The notes beneath the pieces were generated by a model. The model was not told where the DNA came from. It did no database searches and was given only the letters and a program-made list of their open reading frames with translations. Below are positions 26,677-35,285 of a stretch of DNA of 47,192 nucleotides, piece after piece (the first letter of the stretch is position 1; every line of letters begins with the position of its first letter). Position numbers and translations under genes: made by a program. Source of the DNA: Acinetobacter boissieri (lineage in GTDB: Bacteria > Pseudomonadota > Gammaproteobacteria > Pseudomonadales > Moraxellaceae); the NCBI RefSeq assembly GCF_900096955.1, contig NZ_FMYL01000015.1, positions 1 to 47,192 on the forward strand, written 5' to 3'.

Positions 26677-27330
26677 CTAGCGTTTTACAATATGTTTACT
26701 ATACCTATTTTTTTCTTGTGTTGTCATGGCTTTGACAAAGCCTGTACGATTAAATAGCTTTTGTTGGTACAAAAAAATGGCACGACATTGTGTGGGTGGG
26801 AGATGTACTCCCATGTCTTCTAACCGTAGCAACATTGGGGCAATCATGCAATCTAATACAGAAAAATGATCTGACATAAAAAAAGGAAAATGTTGAAACA
26901 GCGGAGTAAGCGAGATGAGCGTATCTCTTAACTTTTTTTGTGCGAGTTGTTTTTTTTGAGGATCTAAGCTATCGGCATGACGTAGCATATGGTCAGCCAA
27001 TTGAAACCAATCTTTTTCAAAGCGCCAAATATATTGACGTTGTTCAGCACGTTGAATGGGGTTGTCTGTAAAGAGTTTATTTTGACGGTAACGATCATCT
27101 AAATATTCGGCAATAATTGCAGTATTAAACAGTTTAACGCCTTGGTCTAGCAATACAGGTAAATTTTGATATGGACTCAGCGAAATAAGGTCTTCATCAT
27201 CATAGTCAGTTAATATCAGTTGATGTTTGATCTCTTTTTCAGCAAGCATAAAACGTACCCAGTGTGATCTAAAATCATCTGAGTGACTGAGTAAAGTCAT
27301 ACTTTGATTGTCTGAAATGTCGAGTGTCAT
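26677..27330 (-). CDS. sspA: Stringent starvation protein A (GST-fold transcription cofactor)
   Basis: A 217-aa glutathione-S-transferase-like protein. The N-terminal thioredoxin fold contains HSDDFRSHWVRFMLAEKEI and PYQNLPVLLDQG with the cis-proline; the helical domain starts near 85. SspA binds RNA polymerase and assists stationary-phase and stress transcription. The start is ambiguous: ATG at 27330 gives ten extra residues before MTLLSHSDDF (27300), and the latter looks more like the family; neither has a strong RBS. sspB follows. In related genomes sspAB sit beside rplM-rpsI, as here except for the inserted GH28 gene. Confidence 0.88.
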   Translation of the reverse strand: MTLDISDNQSMTLLSHSDDFRSHWVRFMLAEKEIKHQLILTDYDDEDLISLSPYQNLPVLLDQGVKLFNTAIIAEYLDDRYRQNKLFTDNPIQRAEQRQYIWRFEKDWFQLADHMLRHADSLDPQKKQLAQKKLRDTLISLTPLFQHFPFFMSDHFSVLDCMIAPMLLRLEDMGVHLPPTQCRAIFLYQQKLFNRTGFVKAMTTQEKNRYSKHIVKR

Positions 27331-27517
27331 GAAAATACTGCAAGTTTACTTCAATCATTTAGCATACTAAAAATACGTTTTAAAAGCACGGGTTAAGCGG
27401 TTTCTTTTCTTTAATACAATCATGTAGGATTTGGTTCATTCGAAGGGTATTTTAAGCAAAAAATTATTTGGATATGTTGATATCATCTATCCATCACAGC
27501 ATACTGGTTATAATGCT

Positions 27518-28720
27518 ATGCCAAATTTAGCTCAATATACTTGTCTCTTTTGTTTGTGCTCTTTCAATTCATTAGGATTTGCACAAGATACGCGATCAGT
27601 GGTTGAACCGAAACAGCCTAAAATATGCCAAACATTATTTGCAAATAATGAGGACAGTACAAAAGAGATTCAGACTGCATTGGTGAGTTGTGTAAAAGGT
27701 CAAGCTGTGGCACTTAAAAAAATGGCTAATCAAAACGTCTTTTTAACAGGTCCTTTGCAGGTACCAACGGGAATAAGCCTAGAAATTGATTCAGGTGTGG
27801 TATTGCGTGCAGTCAACAGAAGTGTGGTTTTCGATCGAGGAAATCACAGTTGTGGCACGTTGGGCGGAGATGGAAATGGTTGTTTACCCATCATTACGTT
27901 TGACCATGTTTCTGAGAGTGGAATTTATGGCCAAGGTGAAATAGATGGCCAAGGTGATAAACAGTTACAAGATCAGCCATGGAGTTGGTGGCAGTTGGCA
28001 AGACAAGCACAACATTTACATGAAAAATATAGTGCGCCCCGCCTAATTCAAATCAACCATAGCCATAATCTGACTTTTTATCAGCTACATGTTCAAAATA
28101 CGCCACATTTTGGATTAGTTTTTTCACAAAGCAGTGGCTTAACGGTATGGGGTTTACATTTAGATAATCCAAGTGATGCCAGAAATACTGATGGTATAGA
28201 TATTAACTCCTCAGAAAATGTCACCATTACACGCAGTCATATTTCTACAGGCGATGACCATATTGCGATTAAAGCCAATATACATACAGGACCATCACGA
28301 AATATTTCGATCATCGATAATAATTTTGGTGCAGGGCATGGTGTGTCTATTGGTAGTGAAACACAAGCGGGTGTTTATGCGGTAGATATTGATGGATTAT
28401 ATATTCATGGTGCAGAAAATGGTTTGAGAATTAAAAGTGATCGTTCGGCAGCAGGTGAAGTTTCTCAAGTGTTATATAAAAATATGACTTTAGAAAATAT
28501 AAAACATGCTTTGATACAAGATACTGTATATGAAAATAAAGCAGGAGATACACAGGCGAATTGGCATGATATTCAGTACCAAAATATTCAAATTTTGGGT
28601 AAATCACAGCTGGTTTTTAATGGTTTAAATGCAGTACAGCCATTACAGGTGAATTTGCAACAGGTGACAGGCTTAGATCATGTCGATTGGTTGGTGCAAC
28701 GTGCAAGTATAAAAAAATAA
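27518..28720 (+). CDS. Glycoside hydrolase family 28 (polygalacturonase-type) protein
   Basis: About 400 aa with a right-handed beta-helix pattern. GH28 catalytic motifs are complete and in order: NTDGIDI, STGDDHIAIK, GHGVSIGSE and LRIKSD, giving the three Asp and the His, Arg and Lys of the active site. The family cleaves galacturonan bonds in pectin. The start is uncertain: ATG at 27518 gives a hydrophobic N terminus (CLFCLCSFNSLGFAQD) like a signal peptide but without a basic start; the frame opens from TTG at 27431, where AGGA lies too close. It is on the opposite strand to its neighbours, between sspA and rpsI, and ends in a shared terminator. Probably exported. Confidence 0.85.
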   Translation: MPNLAQYTCLFCLCSFNSLGFAQDTRSVVEPKQPKICQTLFANNEDSTKEIQTALVSCVKGQAVALKKMANQNVFLTGPLQVPTGISLEIDSGVVLRAVNRSVVFDRGNHSCGTLGGDGNGCLPIITFDHVSESGIYGQGEIDGQGDKQLQDQPWSWWQLARQAQHLHEKYSAPRLIQINHSHNLTFYQLHVQNTPHFGLVFSQSSGLTVWGLHLDNPSDARNTDGIDINSSENVTITRSHISTGDDHIAIKANIHTGPSRNISIIDNNFGAGHGVSIGSETQAGVYAVDIDGLYIHGAENGLRIKSDRSAAGEVSQVLYKNMTLENIKHALIQDTVYENKAGDTQANWHDIQYQNIQILGKSQLVFNGLNAVQPLQVNLQQVTGLDHVDWLVQRASIKK

Positions 28721-28732
28721 CAATATGTGTAT

Positions 28733-28762
28733 AAAAAACCTCGGAAAATCCGAGGTTTTTTT
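28733..28762 (+). terminator. Bidirectional terminator between the GH28 gene and rpsI
   Basis: AAAAAACCTCGG and CCGAGGTTTTTTT form a stem with a short AAAAT loop. It serves both converging genes. Confidence 0.9.
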
Positions 28763-28780
28763 CCAGCATCTGTAAACGAA

Positions 28781-29167
28781 TTAACGTTTAGAGAACTGAG
28801 GACGTTTACGTGCTTTACGTAAACCAAGTTTCTTACGTTCAACTTCACGAGCATCACGAGTAACGAAACCAGCTTGACGAAGTGAAGATTTCAACGTTTC
28901 GTCAGATGCGATGAGTGCACGAGTAATACCGTGACGAATAGCACCAGCTTGACCACCAATACCACCACCTTTTACAGTGATGTAAAGATCGAATTTAGTT
29001 ACAACGTCAAGTAACTCTAATGGTTGACGAACAACCATACGTGCAGTTTCACGACCGAAATATTGCTCTAAAGAGCGGTTGTTAATTTTGATGTTTCCTG
29101 TACCAGCAGACAAGAAAACACGTGCAGTTGCGGTCTTACGGCGACCTGTACCATAATTAGTAGCCAT
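28781..29167 (-). CDS. rpsI: Small-subunit ribosomal protein S9 (uS9)
   Basis: A 128-aa S9. It begins with [16 protein letters not shown], has the [20 protein letters not shown] core and ends in the conserved [12 protein letters not shown] tail, which reaches the P-site tRNA. It follows rplM by 12 bases, the invariant bacterial pairing. Confidence 0.98.
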   Translation of the reverse strand: MATNYGTGRRKTATARVFLSAGTGNIKINNRSLEQYFGRETARMVVRQPLELLDVVTKFDLYITVKGGGIGGQAGAIRHGITRALIASDETLKSSLRQAGFVTRDAREVERKKLGLRKARKRPQFSKR

Positions 29168-29179
29168 GTGCAGTATCCC

Positions 29180-29608
29180 TTAGACGTCTAAAACTTGTGG
29201 CTGTTGAGCAGTATGAGGGTGCTCGCTGCCAGCGTACACTTTCATCTTCTTGATCATTGCATAACCAAGAGGGCCTTTTGGTAACATGCCTTTTACAGCG
29301 CGTTGGAAGATTTCTTCTGGTTTATGTGCAATTAACTTTTCAAAGTTAGTTTCTTTTAAACCGCCTGGGAATTCAGTGTGGCGATAGTATTTTTTGTTCA
29401 ATGCTTTCTTACCAGTCACTTGAACTTGTTCTGCGTTAATTACAACGATGTAATCACCAGTGTCAACGTGAGGTGTGAAAGATGTTTTGTGCTTACCACG
29501 TAAACGGCGAGCGATTTCAGTCGCTAAACGACCAAGAGTTTTGCCAGAAGCATCAACAACGAACCAGTCGTGTTGAACCTCAGCTGGCTTTGCGCTGAGA
29601 GTTTTCAT
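29180..29608 (-). CDS. rplM: Large-subunit ribosomal protein L13 (uL13)
   Basis: A 142-aa L13, full length, with [19 protein letters not shown] at the N terminus, [12 protein letters not shown] and [22 protein letters not shown]. In E. coli L13 represses its own operon by binding the leader; a hairpin at 29633-29656 lies 25 bases upstream of this start and could be the equivalent. It heads the rplM-rpsI message. Confidence 0.98.
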   Translation of the reverse strand: MKTLSAKPAEVQHDWFVVDASGKTLGRLATEIARRLRGKHKTSFTPHVDTGDYIVVINAEQVQVTGKKALNKKYYRHTEFPGGLKETNFEKLIAHKPEEIFQRAVKGMLPKGPLGYAMIKKMKVYAGSEHPHTAQQPQVLDV

Positions 29609-29632
29609 CTACTACATTACCTATTATAGTTG

Positions 29633-29656
29633 GTTTGAACATGAGCGTGCTCAAAC
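29633..29656 (-). promoter_or_regulatory. Hairpin in the rplM leader (possible L13 autoregulatory site)
   Basis: On the minus strand GTTTGA and TCAAAC form a 6-bp stem, with an inner GAGC-ACG-CTC alternative pairing in the loop. It is located 25-48 bases before the rplM ATG, between any upstream promoter and the RBS. Autogenous control by L13 is established in E. coli; transfer to this stem is inference. Confidence 0.4.
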
Positions 29657-29868
29657 AATAAAAAAGTTGGGTATCTATGAAAAGATCATTTGACACCACA
29701 ACATCAATATAAAATTGAGGGCACATTCTAGCTCAATCAGTACACAATGAAAAGTAATTTAGTTGTATTTTTTGATTGGATTTAGAAAAATACAACAGTG
29801 TTGATGTTCGCTTGGCGTATAATTGTGACAGTGAGTGTTTACATTGCAAAAATAGATAGGAAGATCCT

Positions 29869-30840
29869 ATGAAACCGCTTTATGTGACCAGTGGCGAACC
29901 TGCGGGTATTGGGCCAGATATTTGTTTGTCTTTGGCAAGCCAAGTATATGACCGTCCTGTGGTGGTTTTAGCAGATTTGGACTTAATGCAAGCCCGTGCA
30001 AAGCAGTTAGGAATAAACATTGAGTGTATTATTTATACAGGGCAGTCTGTACCTGCACAACTCAATCAACTTTATATTGAGCCTGTTGTATTAAATGATA
30101 AGGTGCAAGCAGGGGAGTTGAATGTAAATAATGCAGGCTACGTGATAGAACAACTCAAACGTTCTGCTGAGTATGCTTTATCTGGAAAAAGTGTAGGCGT
30201 TGCAACAGCACCTGTACAAAAGTCAGTGATCAATGATGCTGGTATTGCGTTTAGTGGACATACCGAATTTTATCAAGAGATAGCAGGTGTGCCCCAAGTC
30301 GTGATGATGCTGGCCACAAATACACTGAGAGTGGCATTAGTGACGACTCATTTACCTTTAAAAGCGGTGGCAGAACATATTACAGCACAGCGTTTAACCC
30401 AAGTGCTTGATATTTTAATTCATGACTTGAAAGAAAAATTTAAAATCAATCAGCCCAGAATTTTAGTCTGTGGTTTAAATCCACATGCCGGTGAGGGTGG
30501 TTATTTAGGCCATGAAGAGATTGATATCATTAACCCTGTATTAATGGGGTATCGTGAGCGTGGCGAAAGTATCAGCTTAGCATTGCCTGCAGATACGTTA
30601 TTTAGGCATGATTATTTAAAAGATGCCGATGCAGTGTTGGCAATGTATCATGATCAAGGATTACCTGTGTTAAAATCGCAAGGATTTGGTGAAGCGGTCA
30701 ATATTACATTAGGTTTGCCGTTTATTCGCACCTCTGTTGACCATGGTACGGCACTGGGTCTAGCAGGTACAGGTCAAGCCAAAGCTTCTAGTTTACATGT
30801 GGCTGTAATGTTGGCATTACAGTTGGCACATGCTAAATAA
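29869..30840 (+). CDS. pdxA: 4-hydroxythreonine-4-phosphate dehydrogenase
   Basis: A 323-aa PdxA of pyridoxal phosphate synthesis (DXP-dependent route); it needs the product of the dxs gene in this window for the other half of the ring. Marks are TSGEPAGIGPDI, ATAPVQKSVI, FSGHTEFYQE, HAGEGGYLGHEE and MYHDQGLPVLK with metal-binding His, and FIRTSVDHGTALGLAG. TATAAT at 29818-29823 may be its -10 box but no good -35 is at the right distance. It is first of a pdxA-rsmA-apaH run. Confidence 0.95.
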   Translation: MKPLYVTSGEPAGIGPDICLSLASQVYDRPVVVLADLDLMQARAKQLGINIECIIYTGQSVPAQLNQLYIEPVVLNDKVQAGELNVNNAGYVIEQLKRSAEYALSGKSVGVATAPVQKSVINDAGIAFSGHTEFYQEIAGVPQVVMMLATNTLRVALVTTHLPLKAVAEHITAQRLTQVLDILIHDLKEKFKINQPRILVCGLNPHAGEGGYLGHEEIDIINPVLMGYRERGESISLALPADTLFRHDYLKDADAVLAMYHDQGLPVLKSQGFGEAVNITLGLPFIRTSVDHGTALGLAGTGQAKASSLHVAVMLALQLAHAK

Positions 30841-30857
30841 TTTGTTGGAATTTATAT

Positions 30858-31673
30858 ATGTATCAAATTAATGCCTTGAACCCAAAAGAAGAAGGGCATC
30901 AGGCACGAAAACGTTTTGGGCAAAACTTTTTACATGATCAGCGTGTGATTGCAAAAATTGTGCGTGCAGTACATCCACGTGATGGTGAAAATATTGTCGA
31001 AATTGGCCCCGGTTTAGCCGCTTTAACAGCACCGCTCATTGGCGAGTGTGATGCGTTAACTGTCATTGAGTTAGATCGAGATTTGGCTGCAGGATTACCA
31101 AAGCGTGTGCCTCATCCAGAGCGTTTAACGATTATTGAAGCTGATGCATTAAAATTTGATTTTACGACACTTTTTCAACCTGAAAAGCCGTTAAGAATCG
31201 TGGGTAATTTACCTTATAATATTTCAACACCATTGTTATTTCATCTTTTAACCTTTGGTGGCAATATTAAAGACATGCACTTTATGTTGCAAAAAGAAGT
31301 GGTAGATCGTATCACTGCTGTGCCAAATACCAAGGAATATGGTCGTTTGTCGGTGATGATTCAATATTACAGTAAACCTAGTTTTTTGTTTGAAGTCCCA
31401 CCGGGATCGTTTAATCCACCACCTAAAGTCACGAGTGCAGTATTTCGTCTTGTACCGTATGAAACAAAACCAATTGTTGCGAAAAATGAAAAGGCCTTAG
31501 CTCGTTTGGTGGCACATGTATTTACGCAGCGTCGTAAAACCTTGCGTAATAGCTTAAAAGGTATGCTGTCTGACGATGCATTTGAAGTTACAGCAATTAA
31601 CCCTATGGCACGACCTGAAACGCTGACTCTGGCAGAGTTTGTTTCACTCTCAGATCACATGCTTGAGGCTTAA
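30858..31673 (+). CDS. rsmA: 16S rRNA dimethyladenosine transferase (KsgA)
   Basis: A 271-aa SAM-dependent methyltransferase that dimethylates A1518 and A1519 in helix 45 of 16S rRNA. RKRFGQNFLHD opens the domain; VEIGPGLAALT is the SAM loop; GNLPYNISTPLLF is the NLPY catalytic motif; VPPGSFNPPPKV and TQRRKTLRNSLK follow. Length matches E. coli RsmA (273 aa). It follows pdxA by 17 bases and precedes apaH by 4. Confidence 0.96.
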   Translation: MYQINALNPKEEGHQARKRFGQNFLHDQRVIAKIVRAVHPRDGENIVEIGPGLAALTAPLIGECDALTVIELDRDLAAGLPKRVPHPERLTIIEADALKFDFTTLFQPEKPLRIVGNLPYNISTPLLFHLLTFGGNIKDMHFMLQKEVVDRITAVPNTKEYGRLSVMIQYYSKPSFLFEVPPGSFNPPPKVTSAVFRLVPYETKPIVAKNEKALARLVAHVFTQRRKTLRNSLKGMLSDDAFEVTAINPMARPETLTLAEFVSLSDHMLEA

Positions 31674-31677
31674 CATC

Positions 31678-32520
31678 ATGAAAAAGTCGAATTATGTGAT
31701 TGGTGATGTGCAAGGGTGTTATCAAGCATTGCTATTGCTGCTTGATAAAATTGCATTTGACCCATCACAAGACTTTTTATGGTTTACAGGTGACTTGGTC
31801 GCACGTGGTGAAGACTCTTTGTCTGCACTGCGTTTGGTTAAAAATTTAGTCACACAAGGCTGTGCAGCCACTGTACTGGGCAACCATGATTTAACCCTTT
31901 TAGCGTATGCTCGGGGGGTAAAAAAAATCAATAAAAAAGATCATGTCGATGATATTTTAAATGCAAATGATGTTTTTGAATTAATTGATTGGTTACGTCA
32001 GCAACCGTTATTTTTACGTTTAAATGAAAATACAGTGATGACTCATGCAGGTATTCCTCATATTTGGTCAATCACACAAGCTCAGGCTTATGCCCATGAG
32101 GTTGAAATCGTTTTGCAAGATCAAGATTGGCAAAATGTTGATCTTTTTTTAACTCAAATGTATGGTAAAAAGCCAAATATTTGGTCAGATGATTTAATGA
32201 ATGAAGATCGCTTTCGGGTGATTGTAAATTATTTAACACGTATGCGTTTAATCGCTCGCGATGGTACGCTTGAGTTTAGTTTTAAAGAAAGTTTATCTGA
32301 TGCCATGCCAGATGGGTTTACGCCGTGGTTTGAGCATAACCGAGCAGATCAATACTCACAGCAGATATTTTTTGGGCATTGGGCTGCATTAGAAGGACAG
32401 ACACATCAAGCCTTAATGCATAATGTCGATGGTGGTTGTGTATGGGGTCATACGCTGATTGCGCAGCGTTTAGAAGATGGGCAGGTTTTTTCAGTACCTA
32501 ATCCAACCATTCATATTTAG
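31678..32520 (+). CDS. apaH: Symmetrical diadenosine tetraphosphatase
   Basis: A 280-aa metallophosphatase that splits Ap4A into two ADP (and in E. coli can remove Np4 caps from RNA). Motifs are YVIGDVQGCYQ, WFTGDLVARGEDS, TVLGNHDLTLLA and MTHAGIP. The ATG at 31678 has GAGG 9 bases upstream and gives MKKSNYVIGDVQG; the longer frame overlapping rsmA is not family sequence. The enterobacterial operon has apaG between rsmA and apaH; here it is absent. The stop overlaps lrgB by 4 bases on the opposite strand. Confidence 0.95.
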   Translation: MKKSNYVIGDVQGCYQALLLLLDKIAFDPSQDFLWFTGDLVARGEDSLSALRLVKNLVTQGCAATVLGNHDLTLLAYARGVKKINKKDHVDDILNANDVFELIDWLRQQPLFLRLNENTVMTHAGIPHIWSITQAQAYAHEVEIVLQDQDWQNVDLFLTQMYGKKPNIWSDDLMNEDRFRVIVNYLTRMRLIARDGTLEFSFKESLSDAMPDGFTPWFEHNRADQYSQQIFFGHWAALEGQTHQALMHNVDGGCVWGHTLIAQRLEDGQVFSVPNPTIHI

Positions 32521-33182
32521 CCATGAATGAGAGAAAACGCAAGCGGTAACCAAATTGCTGTAAACACGCCGTTTACTGCCATGCCAAAAGCAGCATAACG
32601 CCCTGCAACAGGGCTACGTTGCCATGCTTGTACTGTGCCAATGGCATGTGCAGCTAGACCTAAAGCCAAACCAACGGCACGTTCATCGTGTACATTTTTA
32701 AGTACGACTGACGCAAAACCACCGCCAATTAAACCCGATAAAATGACAATCAAACTGACCATAGAAACCGGTGAGCCAATCAGCGCAGCAATATTGAGTG
32801 CAATCGGTGTGGTGACGGCACGTGTAGCAAAAGCTAAAACTGTCGGTTCAGATAGGTGGAATAAATAGGCTAAAATCATGGGTAGGCTCACAGCACTTAA
32901 GCTGGCAAAGCTTAGAATCCCAATGAGTGGTTTGAGTGCTAAGTCATCATAACGCATCGTTGCTAAAGGAATTGCAAGAGCTACTGTGGCATAACCAAGC
33001 AGATGGTTAAAAATATTTTGTGTGTTCGTGGCATAAATTTCGTAAGGTACACGTAAAATATATAAAAATGCCACGACTAAACACATACTGGTCACAATTA
33101 CAGGAATACGGGGCAGATAGATGTTAATGCCTTTTGCGACAATGTACGCGATTAGAGTGATTGCAAAGCTATAAATAATCAC
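32517..33182 (-). CDS. lrgB: LrgB/CidB-family membrane protein
   Basis: A 221-aa protein with about seven membrane helices. Conserved LrgB features are the TRAVTTPIALNIAALIGSP segment and the GLALGLAAHAIGTVQAW near the C terminus. LrgAB-type pairs are linked to holin-like control of autolysis in staphylococci, and plant and bacterial relatives transport glycolate or pyruvate; the substrate here is open. lrgA lies 18 bases upstream in the same direction. Confidence 0.85.
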   Translation of the reverse strand: MIIYSFAITLIAYIVAKGINIYLPRIPVIVTSMCLVVAFLYILRVPYEIYATNTQNIFNHLLGYATVALAIPLATMRYDDLALKPLIGILSFASLSAVSLPMILAYLFHLSEPTVLAFATRAVTTPIALNIAALIGSPVSMVSLIVILSGLIGGGFASVVLKNVHDERAVGLALGLAAHAIGTVQAWQRSPVAGRYAAFGMAVNGVFTAIWLPLAFSLIHG

Positions 33183-33200
33183 GAATATTCCTTTAAACTT

Positions 33201-33572
33201 TTATAAAAAGCGTTTTGAAATGTGTGCATAAACCCATAGAGGTACAAGTGTGCTCACAAATAAGATGAGTAAAAAGACAGGTGTTTGTTTTCCCATGTGC
33301 ATAAGAGTAATTAAAGCACCTGCACAAATGGGTAAAAAAGCAAAAGCACTTTCTTTCATAATTTTATTATTGGTATCGACCACACGAAGTGGCGAATGTT
33401 TGAATTTTCGCCATAGTGCCATACAGATGAGTAAGCTGATTAAACCGAGTAGGTTACCTAATTCAGGGTGATGAAGTTGCGCCATAATCCAAACCGCAAC
33501 TTCCCGAAACAGTACAATGAGTAGTATATTGACAATCCATGCGGGCCAATCAATGGTATTTCGTTTTTTCAT
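33201..33572 (-). CDS. lrgA: LrgA/CidA-family holin-like membrane protein
   Basis: A 123-aa protein with four predicted helices (about 10-30, 38-56, 73-92 and 97-117). The pattern PELGNLLGLISLLICMAL followed by KESAFAFLPICAGAL is that of LrgA/CidA, where a glycine-rich helix is followed by FxPxxxG. It is a partner of LrgB downstream, and lies 26 bases after hflX, so the three are probably one transcript. Sequence similarity is general, so the call rests partly on the adjacent lrgB. Confidence 0.72.
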   Translation of the reverse strand: MKKRNTIDWPAWIVNILLIVLFREVAVWIMAQLHHPELGNLLGLISLLICMALWRKFKHSPLRVVDTNNKIMKESAFAFLPICAGALITLMHMGKQTPVFLLILFVSTLVPLWVYAHISKRFL

Positions 33573-33598
33573 TGATGATTTGCTCTAGAAAAATAAGG

Positions 33599-34948
33599 CT
33601 AAGACATTTCTTTTTCAAATGCTTCGAGCGGTCTTTGAAATTGCTTTGCTTGCTCACCTAAAATATCTTCCATCGGTACATGTAGTTTTTTGATGGTTTC
33701 TTCAAGTTTTTGTGGGGCAATCAGAATGTCTAAAATCAGATTGCCAAAGTCATCATAGTGCTCGTCTTGTATCACATTTAAGTTATATAATTGTGTTTTG
33801 AGCTTACCGTATTGCGGTTTAATGTTTAGTTGAAACGGTTGTCTGTGACCGAGTAAACACTCTTGCACAGCTTGTTTGAGCAGGTCTAGCCCTTGTCCGC
33901 TATGGGCAGATACGTAAACACGTTCAGGTAAATCTGGCTTAGCATAAATAATTTTGGCATCTTCTGCACTTCGGTCAATTTTGTTGTAGACACGAAGCAT
34001 TTGAATATCTGCCCCAATTTCTTTCAGCACTTTTTCAACGGCGTCAATTTGTTCCATCATTTCAGGGCTACTACTGTCAATGACATGTAGCAGTAAAGTT
34101 GCTTCAAGCGTTTCTTCAAGCGTGGCTTTAAAAGATTCGACCAAGGCATGGGGTAAATCACGTACAAAACCTACAGTATCTGCAAGGACTAAAGCACCAA
34201 CACCATCCCATGATAAGCGCCGCAAAGTTGGGTCGAGAGTTGCAAAAAGCTGATCGGCTGCGTAGACATCACTTTGCGCTAAAATATTAAACAGGGTCGA
34301 TTTTCCTGCATTGGTATAGCCTACAATAGATACAGTTGGTATAGCTGCTTTTTGGCGGGCAGCACGACCTTGTACACGTGTTTGACGTACTTTATCTAGC
34401 TTTTCTTTGAGCTGTCCCATACGTACACGAAGTAAACGACGGTCAGTTTCGAGCTGCGACTCACCGGGGCCACGTAAACCAATACCGCCTTTTTGTCGTT
34501 CTAAGTGTGTCCAACCTCGAACTAGACGGGTAGATAGGTGTTCGAGCTGTGCAAGTTCAACCTGTAGTTTACCCTCGTGGGTTCTAGCACGTTGGGCAAA
34601 AATGTCTAGAATAAGACCTGTACGGTCAATAACACGGCATTTGAATACTTTTTCAAGGTTTCTTTCTTGTGCAGGTGACAGTGCATGGTCAAAAATAACT
34701 AATTCTGCTTCAAGAGATTCTACCAGTTGTGCAATCTCTTCGGCTTTTCCTGAACCAATAAACAGCTTCGGGTCTGGCTTTTGTCGCTGAGCCGTGATCT
34801 GTTCTAAAATTTCTGCACCTGCAGATTGGGCGAGAAGTTGAAACTCTTCTGCATCTAGGTCTTGTAATATTTGTACGTTTACGTGAACGAGTATGGCACG
34901 TTCACCGCCTTCATGCCGATCAAAGTATTCCACTGATTGAGTTACCAC
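33599..34948 (-). CDS. hflX: Ribosome-associated GTPase HflX
   Basis: A 449-aa GTPase that splits stalled or stressed 70S ribosomes. The N-terminal HflX domain has KPDPKLFIGSGKAEEIAQL and FDHALSPAQERNLEK, then ARTHEGKLQVELAQLEHLSTRL and KGGIGLRGPGESQLETDRR, which is the signature. The G domain shows GYTNAGKSTLFN (G1), TLDPTLR (G2), DTVGFVRDLP (G3) and NKID (G4). No hfq gene adjoins, unlike E. coli. lrgA and lrgB follow. Confidence 0.95.
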   Translation of the reverse strand: MVTQSVEYFDRHEGGERAILVHVNVQILQDLDAEEFQLLAQSAGAEILEQITAQRQKPDPKLFIGSGKAEEIAQLVESLEAELVIFDHALSPAQERNLEKVFKCRVIDRTGLILDIFAQRARTHEGKLQVELAQLEHLSTRLVRGWTHLERQKGGIGLRGPGESQLETDRRLLRVRMGQLKEKLDKVRQTRVQGRAARQKAAIPTVSIVGYTNAGKSTLFNILAQSDVYAADQLFATLDPTLRRLSWDGVGALVLADTVGFVRDLPHALVESFKATLEETLEATLLLHVIDSSSPEMMEQIDAVEKVLKEIGADIQMLRVYNKIDRSAEDAKIIYAKPDLPERVYVSAHSGQGLDLLKQAVQECLLGHRQPFQLNIKPQYGKLKTQLYNLNVIQDEHYDDFGNLILDILIAPQKLEETIKKLHVPMEDILGEQAKQFQRPLEAFEKEMS

Positions 34949-35003
34949 CTAAGGTTAGTTTAGACTGCTTAAAAAGTGTAGCATTAGGCGTTGTAGAATA
35001 CAC

Positions 35004-35141
35004 TTATAAAATTGTTGAAAATATTTTGCAGACCAGTAAAAATGAACCAATGTACAAAATAGAGCAACCAGCAATAATTTTTAGCTGGTACATTGCATTT
35101 TGTGGCTTCATTTTTTCTGTTGCATGATTTACAGTATTCAT
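35004..35141 (-). CDS. Small single-helix membrane peptide, unknown
   Basis: A 45-aa peptide, MNTVNHATEK then a hydrophilic stretch and one membrane helix at about 21-42 (IIAGCSILYIGSFLLVC). The reading frame is open to 35189, but a strong RBS, GGTAGGAG, lies 9 bases before the ATG at 35141, which decides the start. It stands alone between hflX and plsC. No family is recognised. Strong RBS and the clear helix argue that it is made. Confidence 0.5.
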   Translation of the reverse strand: MNTVNHATEKMKPQNAMYQLKIIAGCSILYIGSFLLVCKIFSTIL

Positions 35142-35285
35142 AACTTTTGCTCCTACCTTTAATAAACTTATTTTATTAGAATCGAACAATTAAATGAAAT
35201 TGAAAAATATAATGGTTTTATTCGATTGTTTGAATGGTAGATCAAAAAAATAAATTAAATAAATTTTTGCCTGTGTTGTACGTTA

